Shown: piece by piece, positions 1 through 10,164 of the stretch
Layout of the letters: the number at the start of each line of letters is the position of its first letter
Numbering within the stretch: the stretch's first letter is position 1
Source of the DNA: Elmis aenea
Lineage: Eukaryota; Arthropoda; Insecta; Coleoptera; Elmidae
NCBI GenBank assembly: GCA_947652605.1
Contig: OX393578.1
Span: 36,957,470-37,021,469, forward strand
DNA: 64,000 nucleotides
Reading direction: 5' to 3'
Program-made: the position numbers and the translations under genes
The notes under the pieces: model-generated
Databases searched by the model: none
The model's input: only the letters and a program-made list of their open reading frames with translations
What the model was told of the DNA's origin: nothing

Positions 1-1255
1 TTTTAAAGATTAAGGGTAAAGATAGTGGCGCCACCGTTAGGATTAGAGTTAAGTAATCTTCTTAAATATGTCCGGTAACCCTCTTAAGTGCCTTGAAATG
101 TAAAGAAGTAATGATAACACGTGGCTAATACTACCAAACTAACACCACATTATATAACAAGTTATTCAAAATAAAATTTCTTGGAACACAAACGTAGTCC
201 TTGAGTCTGAAAAATAATATAATAATTATTCTGCTGGAGTTCGCTCACGATCAAATTGTTCTTCGTTTATTTCAGGAGTAAATACTTCCAAATTATGTTA
301 GGGCAATCAAGAACTAGAATTACTTATTAACTTTCAATGTTAAAATAAACCAACTTGTCTAATGTGAAATTTTGGAATGTTTCACTAACATCAATTTTGG
401 CTTCATTAGAGATTTGTTGGAATAGGATATTTATGGTATAATGTTTAAAATGTTTATGGATTATAAAATAGATTTACAAGTTCATAATATCGCGTTCATT
501 GGCAAGGTATTTCCGTACTGCCGTCAATTGGAATGTCCTCACGTAAAATGTAGCATTAGTTTGAAATTTTAAAATCAGGTTAGTATTGCTATTATTGGAT
601 AATAAAATTTAATGTAAAGAGTTGTTGTTTGTTGTTGCTTAAAGTTCGCTGCATAAAATGAGGTAAAAAATATATTATTTTTTCAGAGTTCTTATAAATT
701 TTATTGAGATGTTGTTTAATAGTTTTGAATAACTTAAAACTTTTTAAAATTTGTATTTTATATGTATAAAGTGTTCAAAAGAGTATTTAATTTTGTTGAA
801 TTAGAAAATCAAAAACACAACTTTCTTCTTTACAAAAAAACTAATATTAATAATGCAGCTTATTTTACCTGATGATAAAGTCGAACACAAAAGTAAAAAT
901 ATTTCCCGCAGCATTTTTTTTTGAGTAAAAAAAATAGAATAGCTATATAATTTGTTATTAACGTACAAAATTTCATAGTCTAATGTTATAAAAATTTTCA
1001 AATTTTCAAATTAGTTGATTCGTTGTGACATCCCAATATATTAAAATTGTTCTTCGGTTCGGTTCAAGTAATTGAAATATTCTAATATCTACTTATTATT
1101 ATTTTTTTCTATGAATGATAATTGCTTTTGACTTCTGTAGCTCTACAAAAATGCTTTAAAAAAAATCAGCAACTAACTAATTTCTTATTATAAATTAAAA
1201 AAATTAGTATTACGTAGGTACATAATTGATAATTCAATTAGAGATACAAATGACA
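1..1255. other. AT-rich non-coding, nothing recognised
   Basis: About 1.25 kb of AT-rich sequence downstream of the Rx gene. I see only short chance reading frames, no splice-flanked coding segment, no RNA gene and no transposon terminus. Confidence 0.6.
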
Positions 1256-1671
1256 TGTCATTTTTCTACATAACCACCCTCTTTTTGATTACATTTCTCA
1301 CACTGCTGCACCAACTTGTTTATTTCATCTGAAGAAAATGTTTTTGGTTGTGTCTTCAGCCAGGAATGCACCGATTCTTTGTCCTCATCATCACTTCCGA
1401 ATCTTCCTCATCTCAAAGCGACATTCAGGAGTCCAATCCTATAATAATCAGAGGAAGCAAGATCAGTGCTGTATGGGGTATGCTGTAAGATCTAAAATTT
1501 TAGTCTCCGGATGGTGTCAAGAGTTGCAGCGACCGTGCTAGGGCGTGCGTTGTCATGAAGGAGAAGAACGCCTTTGGACAAAAGATCTGCAATGACTGAG
1601 CCTTTTTAGCTGCAGCTCTTCCTCTAACACTGCATTGTATCTGGCACTATTCCCGGTTTCATCTCTCTGAA
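1256..1671 (-). pseudogene. mariner transposase relic, C-terminal catalytic half
   Basis: Read on the minus strand, this segment translates piecewise into the C-terminal half of a mariner-family transposase, the DDE/D enzyme that cuts and pastes the element. In order I see a GNSARYNAVLEEEL stretch, then the LLLHDNARP block carrying the second catalytic Asp, then an H-x-PYS-x-DLA-x-SDY block around the third Asp, and finally VHSWLKTQPKTF and the closing GGYVEK before the stop. An in-frame stop follows the KF after HDNARP, and frame shifts break the rest, so it is dead. The N-terminal DNA-binding half is missing. It joins an oppositely oriented relic of the same family at about 1672. Family assignment rests on these motifs and is firm; the subfamily is not resolved. 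Confidence 0.85.
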
Positions 1672-1845
1672 GGTTGCTTTGAGAGGACGAAGACTTGGAA
1701 CTGATGACGAGGTCTAAGAAGGGGTACGTACATTCCTGGCTGAAGGCACAATCAAAAACATTTTCTTCAGATGAAATAAACAAGTTGGTGCAACAGTGTG
1801 AGAAGTGTATTGAAAAGAAGGGTGGTTATGTAGAGAAATACAATA
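1672..1845 (+). pseudogene. mariner transposase relic, C-terminal tail, opposite orientation
   Basis: On the plus strand this encodes the last part of the same type of mariner transposase: ALRGRRLGTDDEV, then HSWLKAQSKTF, then a tail ending KKGGYVEK. About 110 bp of it (roughly 1730-1845) is the inverted copy of 1256-1370, so the two relics form an inverted repeat whose transposase C-termini point outward. A stop replaces the residue after DDEV and there is a frameshift. Either two insertions joined, or a rearranged mariner inverted part of itself. Confidence 0.8.
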
Positions 1846-1915
1846 GTAGTAGTCTTTATTTGTTCTGAAAATCCAAAAAGGCGTAGAACATGTCACAATA
1901 ATGATAATACACATA

Positions 1916-2110
1916 TATAGTCTGTCCGGCGAGTAAAGAGGGCTATCGGATTAACTGACTAATGCATAAATTTAAGTACGTAAGCTGTATGTTTCGTGTT
2001 TATGTGCTTAGAACTCGATGACACAGAAAAAGACAAAATGCATGGATGTATTTCGTTTCCGTCTTACAGCCCTAATCCGATAGCCCTCTTTACTCGCTGA
2101 ACAGACTATA
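1916..2110. mobile_element. 195-bp MITE with 37-bp terminal inverted repeats
   Basis: The first 37 bp (from TATAGTCTGTCC) and the last 37 bp (ending AACAGACTATA) are inverted copies with two mismatches. Both carry the block GAGTAAAGAGGGCTATCGG or its complement. The ends abut TA, which suits a Tc1/mariner-type target duplication. The interior has no coding capacity. It lies 70 bp from the mariner relics, but its ends cannot be matched to them. Confidence 0.75.
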
Positions 2111-2877
2111 CCGGGTTTTAATGAATGTGGTACACCCCCTTTTTTCTTTAGTTTTGATTTTAGATAAATGAAATTTTAGACATATGTGCAAAAAAACGGG
2201 CTTTTTGAGCACATGCACACATTTGTTTCACTTCCGGTTACGCCGGAAATGACCCCAAGTTTGTTATTTTAAATGGAACATCCTGTATACTTTTACATTT
2301 TTGAAAAGAGGAAGCGATTTTGGATTGCACTATTTTGGTTAATTTTTATAACCTCAAATAGTTTTTGCAACAAAATTTAGTTTTTTATTAAGGGTGCTGT
2401 GACCTGTGACCTACATAAATTGATTTTTATTATGTCAACAATTGTCCAAAAAAAGTTTTTGTAAATTATAAATGACATTTAGGTTACTTTAATCGGCTTT
2501 GAAAGTTGCGGATTCGATTTTTTGACAAAAAGTCAATTTTTTTTAAATGGAACTATGGTGGTACAAGCGGTTATTTTAATGGAACATCTTCTAACGAATC
2601 CATCGATTCCAATAACTTGTATTTTTATTAAAAGTGTGCTTTTAAAAACTTCAAATTATTGTGAAGATTTATTAAGAGATCCCTTTTATATCTCTTTGTA
2701 TCCTTTTTTCTTCGGAAATCCAGATCTATGATGATAATGTTACATCTTAATTTTAGATAAATTGAATTTGATTCAATATTCGTTAACAATATAATAATAA
2801 TAAGAAACTGTTATTAAAGAAAACAACATAATATTTCACTGTACGTAAATAGTGATTAAGATAATAACTAAAGTAAT
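2111..2877. other. AT-rich, probably degraded transposon interior
   Basis: No gene seen. The motif AATGGAAC recurs at about 2272, 2547 and 2579. A sequence CATCCTGTATAC near 2281-2292 resembles the CACCCTGTA ends of the short elements found throughout the window, so part of this stretch may be a decayed element. Boundaries are not clear. Confidence 0.3.
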
Positions 2878-3772
2878 CAGGGCCGTGTCATTTTCAGTTA
2901 AACTTTTCAATGCCGTTCCTTTCCGGTGTTGTCATAAACATTTACTAAGGAACAAATCATTTTTATATACTTTTTTTATTTAAAAATTTTAGCACAACTA
3001 TTTCAATTGTAATTAATAATTTTACGTATTAAATTAATAAAGATATTTCTTAAAATCAGATTTCACCGGTTATATACGCAGCATAGACAACACAAATATT
3101 GGGTATAAACTGCAGGCCTATATAGGCCTTTTTACGGAAAAAGCCGCCAAGTTCCGGGTAGTATAATCCTTCACGAACGGCAGGATTTTTGGTGGGCGTG
3201 TTGTGTGTGTGTTCACGTGTTTTTCCGCTCGCGCGGAGACTGCTATAGGGGGGTTGACCCCCTCTTCAGTCGTTAGAGGTACAAGGATAATGGGTAGGGA
3301 TGTGGATAGTCAAGGATGGGCAAAGGATAGGTGGAAGTACTGCCACAGCATTTGCCCTAACCATAGAGGAAACCACCTGAAACCTCTACAATGACAGTCG
3401 GCCCTGGGAATCGAACCCAGGACCTCCCGATTACCAGTTAGGTTGTTTTACCAACCAGCCACCAAGCTCGGTATTTGGTGGGCCCGGAAAATGCACAATA
3501 TGACGACATAATATCACAGACGAACATAGGCGCTCTCACGACACTGCGACTCGAGTGTGAACTAGGAGGAAAATAGTGGGAAGGAACGTATCACTTCATA
3601 CGATTTTCAAATATTAAGAGATAACGCTTCAAAAAACTGTATTTTATTCGTCGCTGTTCTCATAAATTTTAACAGTATTTGTTAACAAAACATTGAATTA
3701 GCTCGAATCCGGGCCCCCTTTGCAACACCGGGCCATGCGAATTAGCCCCCCCCCCCCTGTGATCGGCCCTGG
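2878..3772. mobile_element. hAT-like non-autonomous element (CAGGGCCG ends) with nested SINE
   Basis: The left end reads CAGGGCCGTGTC and the right end, on the other strand, CAGGGCCGATCAC, a short inverted repeat of the CAGGGCCG type common at hAT-superfamily termini. An 8-bp target duplication is not evident, so the exact right boundary is soft. A C-run of 14 lies just inside the right end. The SINE at 3198-3473 is inserted inside it. No transposase remnant is visible. Confidence 0.45.
3198..3473 (-). mobile_element. tRNA-derived SINE, copy 1
   Basis: On the minus strand the element starts with a tRNA-like head and carries a perfect RNA polymerase III box B (GGTTCGATTCC, plus-strand 3407-3417) and a poorer box A-like TGGCTGGTTGG. 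The tRNA-unrelated body runs to GCGCGAGCGG and ends in a GT-rich tail. It is flanked by the 10-bp target duplication TTTGGTGGGC at 3188-3197 and 3474-3483, which fixes both ends. It shares its whole length with the copy at 53818-54081. The tRNA head is not a functional tRNA: it has no cloverleaf 5' half of normal length. It is inserted inside a hAT-like element. Confidence 0.88.
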
Positions 3773-5160
3773 CTGTAAGTGAGCATCCGGCAAACTAACA
3801 TTTTCTGTGATAGAAAATAGTCTGCTCCATCTCGTAAAGTTTTTTTAAAAAAATATTTGTAATAAATTACACTGTTAGTATTTATTTTAATTAGCATAAC
3901 AAGGTTAACGTGAGAAATAAATATAATAAAAAAACGTATTTTAAAGGCCTAGCTTTTTGTTTTTAGAATGAACGTCGTAACTCGATCGTCATAATACTTA
4001 AAATAAATGGCTAAATTAGGCATTTACGGTGTCGTGACAATGTGCGATATCGTGACCATATTTTATTATAATCTTAATCCTAACTTAATTAAATACGCGG
4101 TTAAGGATAGCAGTTATCGTCACGCACTATTATAATATGTACACTCCATACTAAATTAATATACTCTCATGAAAACCTCGATTATACAGCCACCGGATGA
4201 TATCTAAATAATTTTTAAATGCGGAACTTTCCGATTGCGCATAATGAAGCGAAATGTTTGAAGCAAATTAGTGGTTTTAATAACGAACGAAAGTAATTAA
4301 AATTATGAAAATGTATTAATGAAATTTTCTGTGGAGTGTATTACACAATTTGCTGTTTTAATCGATTTAGTAAAGCACCCTGTTTATTTTAATTCGCAAT
4401 TACCTACAGCGTTTTTATTTACGTTTCTTTTATTATGTTAAGCTATTTTTATTAGCTGTGTTTAAATCGATATATACACATTTCCGTTTGTCGGTTTTAT
4501 ACCTCTATTAACTACATTTTACGTGCAAAATAATATTTGGTTTTAATTTGAAATAAAATGGGTGCATAGGTGTAACTAACCACCTTGTTTTATCTATTTT
4601 GATGTTATTCAGTTGTGTGTAAATTTTTAATAAAAAAGTGTAAAGCTTTTTATGTAACTTGTTTTGTAAATGCAATTGTTACTATTCCGTTCGTAAAAAT
4701 ACATCGGCATTTCAAAAAATTATCGATTTGACCACAAAACTCAATCGAATTATTTTTGTTTGTTTTTAGACTTCTATATTAACTAAATCAAACTTTTCAG
4801 TTCGGTGTGATTTAAAAAATGTTTATTGGATGCTTTATTTATTGGTTTTTTTAGTTCCTAAAGATTGCTAAACGTAAAAAATATGTTGTAACAAAATCCT
4901 TTATTTAGGATTCTGAAAAAAGGATTCAATTTTAGGATTTATAAAAGCTTTACGAAGTAGTTTGAAGATGTCCAATTTGACGAATAAAAATAATGTTTAA
5001 TAAATTTTTATAAACTGTTGAAATTAATTTCTGATTGTTATCTTCAGCTGCCGATTAATTTTGTATAAACAGTGATCTTATAAAATAATCATATCGCAAA
5101 AGAGTTTGTTAGGCTGAAAGACGTGATAAATTTTACGCACATACATTTTTGCAAATTTAT
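3773..5160. other. AT-rich non-coding, nothing recognised
   Basis: About 1.4 kb of AT-rich DNA without credible reading frames, RNA genes or transposon ends. Confidence 0.55.
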
Positions 5161-5161
5161 A

Positions 5162-6354
5162 TACAGGGTGTAGCATCTAATGAGTACCTCTATAGCAGCG
5201 ATTCCTAAAGTGGGTTTCGTGGAACCCCGGGGTAAAATATGATTTTTCTTGATTTTGTAAGTTACTTATTAAAATAGATATGGCAAGTAATATCTCATTA
5301 GAAAGAAAAAAAACGCACATTTAACTATTCCAAAGCCAACTTGATGACCTATAAGAAAAAAAAAATTAGGGGTAATATCCTGAAAATGGCAAGTGATAAA
5401 AAATTAAAAATAATACTTACATTGATCTAATGATTAAGACAAAAAGAGAGAAAAAAAATCAACATTTTCATATTTTTTGCTATAACATCGGAAGAACGAG
5501 GAATTTTGTATTTTTTAAAATATATTGTAGCTCCTCTCATACTAATGGTGCCTGTCCACGTGAGAGTAAACTACTCTCGATAGCAGCGTCGCCAAGGATA
5601 CAGCCCCTGAGAGTAACTCGCGATTGGCTGTATCCTTGGCGACGCTGCTATCGAGAGTTGTTTACTCTCACGTGGACAGGCACCATTAGGAATGATTGAT
5701 CTAATTTAAACAAACCTGTATCTCTTATAATAAGCGAGATCTCCATGTTGGAAATGTTATCTGGGACACCCTGTAGCATCTCAACATGTCAAATTTTTCG
5801 CTATTTTTAAATGTAGCCATCATTATAACAATTACTACAAATACCTACTATTGAATTACACAACAATAATATAAAATTCTAATAAATGATACCGCAGAAA
5901 AATAGTAACTGTCATTTGACTTTTAATTAGCTGTTTTTTGTTTTGTGACTTATTTATAAAAATAGATATAGCAAGAGATATCTCATTAAAAGAAAAAAAA
6001 GCGCATTTAACTATTCCATAGCCAACTTTGCGGCCCATAAGAAAAAATGAAATTACGGTTAATATGTCGAAAATGGTAGGTGTTAAAAAAATCTAAAATC
6101 CATTAAAAAGTTTCTTAAGAAAATACAAATAAAATTGTTTTAACGATTAACACAAAAAAGTTATGAGGAAAAAAAGAAATTCGACATTTTTATATTTTTT
6201 GCTATAACATCTGAAGTACGAGAAATTTTGTACTTTTAAGAATTGATTGTGGCTTCTCTCATAATAAAAAATGATTCATCTAATTTAAACAAACCTGTAT
6301 CTCTTATAATAAGCGAGATCTCCATTCTGGAAATGTAATCAGGGACACCCTGTA
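5162..6354. mobile_element. TA-CAGGGTG element complex with internal direct duplication
   Basis: The stretch opens with TATACAGGGTG (5162) and contains two copies of the same inner segment in direct orientation, about 5240-5775 and 5935-6354. Each ends in the block CTTATAATAAGCGAGATCTCC followed by GGGACACCCTGTA. The copies align over about 400 bp with scattered differences (for example the shared TTTTTGCTATAACATC near 5475 and 6200). Copy 1 has gained the hairpin element at 5542-5689. A separate hAT-like end (CAGCGATTCCTAAAGTGGG) starts at 5196. Likely two insertions of one family or a tandem duplication. No transposase is encoded. Confidence 0.6.
5542..5689. mobile_element. 148-bp near-perfect hairpin MITE
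   Basis: From CTAATGGTGCC to GGCACCATTAG the sequence is an inverted repeat with arms of about 64 bp (5542-5605 and 5626-5689) and a 20-bp loop. I find only one small difference between the arms (ACTACTCTCG against CAACTCTCG). It interrupts one copy of a duplicated segment whose other copy (near 6262) lacks it, which shows that it is an insertion. There is no coding capacity. The near-identity of the arms suggests recent activity or arm gene conversion. Superfamily unassigned. Confidence 0.85.
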
Positions 6355-8410
6355 TAGCTCAATAAAACATTTACTTATTATTCCACTTTCACAATTTAAA
6401 ATAAGTACTTATATAAACTATTTATGGTTATTCTTTGATTGTCCCAAATGACTTGGATTGCATTTTTTTTTATTTCGGAGGCTAAAACCGCTTTAGACGC
6501 GGTGGACTTTTTTTTTTACTGGTTACGTTTTAGAATGCAGTTCATAAATATGTAGCCCAAGTTTATTTGCCGATCAAATGTGATAGAACTAGTAAGGAAA
6601 TGTTCTTTTAAAATGCATGCAAACAGTTTGTCATATTAGGTAGTCAACAGACTCGCTTATGTACAAGCTTTCAAACTTACAAAATTTTGTTTCAGACAAA
6701 AATGGGCTTGTGCCACATCGATTTAGTCATATATTATTGATTCAAATTCTAGGCGACTTGATATTATCTCCGTACGGTTCATTTTTGGCAGTCGATTTAG
6801 CGTCTCGTTTGCATATCAAACCTATTTTTAAATCAGTCAGAATAAATAATAACTTTGTAATTTTTTAAATTGCACTTTGAAAGCATATTTTCCCATTGCA
6901 CATGCAATAAGAAGCAAATTAAGTGATGGTAATCTGCTGGCGACCAGCAATTACTACCTGTTTTATTTGTATGTGCGCTGTAAGTAACTTTGTTGGCATA
7001 ATATAATCGCCATATTATATTTTAAATTACATGTTCTGATAACGTTGAATGCTTATACCTACTTGGCTGCAAATACTTTTTTTTTGTGTTTAAACTATTA
7101 AATTAGAAAAATAATTCAGTAGTTTATAATCTCATGTACAGTTTATTTGTTAATTGTTTATTCTTTGTTGGCTTGTTAGCTATAATTTAAGTAGATTTTT
7201 ATTTGCCCGGCTTATCACGTAGAAAAACCTTATTGGCTTTCTCGTTAGTAACGCGTATTTCTTGTAGAATTGGGTTCATCAAGTGAAATTGTTCAATTAA
7301 TTATAGGATCAAGTCCAACAACAAACTGATAAAGTTCGTTTGATGATTTTAAGGGTGACACAGGTAAGAAACAGAAATAGATAAATAAAATTACGATACG
7401 AAAAACAATAAAGAAGTGAAGCAAAAAAGTAATAACAAAAAAGAAGTTAAATTAGGCTGCGTTCAGTGAAGCAAAGCAAAGTTGGGGTGTGCTCAGTGGA
7501 CCGACAGTTTGGTTAAATTTATATCAGATGAAGCGAGCGAACCGCCGGCAATAAAAGGGCAATTAGAATGGTTGGGCGGTCTGGAAACAGACTGATTAAA
7601 AAAGAGAAGGACCAAATAGAGAGGCACAAACCAATAAAGTGATAAAGTAATAAGAGAGAGTTAATTATTACGGCTTTTGAATGGCGTGAAGTGCGAAGGA
7701 GATATGCGAGAGGAAAAGAGATGGGAAAAATTCAGGAAAGTTGTGTTGCTAAAAGGGTTGATAACTTAATGGGAAGGAATGGGGAGGGGGGATATGAACG
7801 TTACCGGAATATTGAGGTACCTACTAACTAACCGGTTAATTGTTGCGGGATGTGGCATAAACTTTGAAAACTTCTCGAGTATTCTGAAAAGTTTTAGTGT
7901 ATTCTGGAACGAAACATTTTCCTGTATCGAAGAATAAACAAAGTCTGCAGTAATTTAAAACAATATTGGGCGTTTTTCGAAGATTGTTATCATTGGTAAT
8001 ATAATTATATTAAGGAATTGTTTAAAAATACAACAATACATTAACTTTTTTCGAAACAAGCATAATATTAAAAGCAGAATGGTATTAAAGACAGTAAATA
8101 ATTTAATATTTGAATCGAATATTATGTAACATTGCTTGTTATTTAGTGTTTATATTTACAGCTATATTATTAAATAAGATTGATTTAATTAAATAAAAAA
8201 CGATATCTTCATTATTAACTTATTACTTAAAACTACGTTATTGGTTCTTAAATAACAAACGTTTATATAAGTTAAGTAAAATAAAGTTTTTATCGTTAAA
8301 GACAAGCTCGACGAGACGAGGAGGAAAAGAACTCAGATTCCCCGGGTCCGCGATTTTTGTGAATGCAAAAATAAAAGTAGATAAATTACAATGATCGTGT
8401 TTTATAATAA
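6355..8410. other. non-coding, one purine-rich and GC-richer patch
   Basis: No gene recognised. Most is AT-rich. About 7440-7860 is richer in G and A (runs such as AAAAGAGAAGG and GGGGAGGGGG), with no reading frame worth reporting and no transposon ends. Confidence 0.5.
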
Positions 8411-8967
8411 ACAAGATGGTTTACCCGGCGTTGCACGGGCGATTACAATTTTAATTACTGTTTTAACTTGAATAAGCCCAATAATTCCAAATCATACACA
8501 AATGACATACTCTGATCAATTATCTTTTCATTTTCTTATAATTCCTTAAAAAATAACTATTTATTGCTTAAAAATTGAATAATAACTCAAATTTATTTTC
8601 TTTCGTCTTGTTTCAATTAAAAATGTACTAATAAAAATAATACTTCATGTACATTTATTACTAATTGTATACAAAACAATGTTTACTTGTGAAATACACC
8701 GCGCCGTATCGTGTTATGACCAGGTATTTGCCGACGTAAGATCGAATCCCGTCCAAGTAATTTTTTTTTTTTTTAAATTGGTAATATGTGCTTGTATTTT
8801 AAGTTTGGCGTTAGATCTGCAAGGTCCTAAATAGTAACTGTGCAAAATTTGGTCCCGATCGGTCAACGGACCTAGGATTCTATAGCGAACAAACAAACAA
8901 ACAAACAAACAAACAAACAAACAAACAAACAAACAAACAAACAAACAAGCTCTTTTATATATATAGA
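8411..8967 (-). mobile_element. Helitron-like non-autonomous element, copy 1
   Basis: On the minus strand it begins TCTATATATATAAAAGAGC and ends with a GC-rich hairpin GCCCGTGCAACGCCGGGT shortly before CATCTTGT. A TC start in an A|T site, no terminal inverted repeats and a 3' hairpin are the hallmarks of Helitrons. The terminal CTTG is a poor match to the usual CTRR. Near its 5' end it holds an expanded (AAAC)n tract (about 8887-8949, some 15 units) where the sister copy at 16090-16600 has only a few units. The sister is in opposite orientation, and the two bracket the last Rx exon. No Rep/helicase sequence is present. Confidence 0.72.
8887..8949. repeat. (AAAC)n microsatellite
   Basis: About 15 tandem units of AAAC/CAAA inside the Helitron-like element. 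The homologous position in the other copy has only three or four units, so the tract expanded after insertion. The apparent Cys-Leu-Phe-Val reading frame across it is an artefact. Confidence 0.95.
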
Positions 8968-9035
8968 TTATTTTTTACCCGCGTCTTCGCGTTAATTTTG
9001 GTGTTATAAAATGTCTCTGTAGCCAAACCCTACCA

Positions 9036-10164
9036 CAGGGATGGGCAGTTTTTTTCTGTAGAGGGCCAGATGAATATTAGTTAGGATGACGCTGGCCGTA
9101 GTAAATTTCTATGTTAAAAATCTTTTATCGAGCCCCAAATTTTTTTAAAACATAAAAACATCTGAAAATAAGTTTTCGTTGATCAAATCCATGGAAATTA
9201 AAAACCATGTTTCATGCAGTAGGTCAGGCTGGAAAAAATAAGTATATCAAAAGTTTGCTATGCAGATGACATGGTAATATCTGCGAAGGATGGAAAATGA
9301 CTAAAAGAAAATCTGGTTATATTTGAAACAAAGAAATTTGGTATGAAAATAAACCAAAAGAAGACGGAAACAATGTGTATAGGAAAAAATACACAACAAC
9401 ACCATAGGTATGGAGCTGAATGCAGAAAATCTAAAACAAGTACAAAAATTTAAATATTTAGGATCGATGATAACAGAAGACGGAAAAATTGATGAAGAAG
9501 TCAGAGAAAGAAGAATAAAAGGAAAAAAAACTATTCAATAGCATTAAGAACACATTCCTAGGGAAAAAGGAGATCCCGAAAGAAATAAAAATAGAAATAC
9601 TTAAAAAAGTAGTCATCCCTATGCTGACATATGCCTCGGAGACATGGACCACAACAGAAATACACAAAAAGGCTTTGGAGCAACCGGGATGCGATTCCTG
9701 AGAAAAATAGAAAATAAAACCAAATTGGACAAAATTAGAAATACAACACACAGAGAAAATTTAAATGTGAAACCAATAAGAAATAAAATAGAAGAAGGAA
9801 TACTACGATGGTTCGGACATGTAAAACGAATGGACAACATAAGGTTAACAAAAAAAAGTGTTCGAAGCGAGAAGTAACAAAAAGAAAACGAGAGACAGAC
9901 CAAGGAAAAGGTGGCAGGAAGGAGTAAAACAAGAACTGGACAGTAGAGGAATGAATTGGGAGGACGTAGGGAATAAGACTTAAAACAGGAGAGAATGGAG
10001 GAAGATATGGAAAACTCCAACAAATGAAAAATGAAAAATCAACTCTCTCAATGCCTTACACCCGTGAGGGTAGATAGGCCATGGATTAAGTAAGTAAGGT
10101 CAGGCCGGTTTGGATGCTGTCGCAGGCCGCATCCGGCCCGCGGGCCGGTATTTGCCCACCCCTG
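9036..10164. mobile_element. hAT-like element (CAGGGRTGGGCA ends) with nested LINE
   Basis: Left end CAGGGATGGGCAGT at 9036; right end on the opposite strand CAGGGGTGGGCAAAT ending at 10164. The flanks CCCTACCA (9028-9035) and CCCTACTC (10165-10172) look like an 8-bp target duplication with two changes at one end, as expected for hAT. Inner sequence next to the right end includes CGGCCCGCGGGCCGG. The element itself encodes nothing recognisable; the coding remnant inside belongs to a LINE. Confidence 0.75.
9233..10096 (+). pseudogene. non-LTR retrotransposon fragment (reverse transcriptase 3' part)
   Basis: Plus-strand translation gives the C-terminal half of a LINE reverse transcriptase: the catalytic YADD (9259-9270), then KKFGMKINQKKTE, then FKYLGSMITEDG, and further on ILRWFGHVKRMD and RDRPRKRWQEG, a tail arrangement common in insect LINE polyproteins. 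Several stops and frameshifts break it and there is no endonuclease part, so it is 5'-truncated and dead. It is flanked by the duplication AGGTCAGG(C/T)(T/C)GG at 9221-9232 and 10097-10108, one mismatch, and ends in a (TAAG)n tail. Both are signs of target-primed insertion. The host is the hAT-like element around it. Clade is not assigned. Confidence 0.85.

Noticed and set aside
3400..3473. tRNA gene suggested by a perfect box B
   Set aside because: The head lacks a normal cloverleaf and is continuous with the SINE body; the same unit recurs at 53818 with target duplications.
8714..8944. Apparent protein with repeated Cys-Leu-Phe-Val
   Set aside because: Translation of the (AAAC)n microsatellite inside a Helitron-like element.
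9458..10023. Minus-strand frames of up to 134 codons opposite the LINE fragment
   Set aside because: Antisense shadows of the reverse-transcriptase remnant, Phe/Ser-rich because the sense strand is A-rich.
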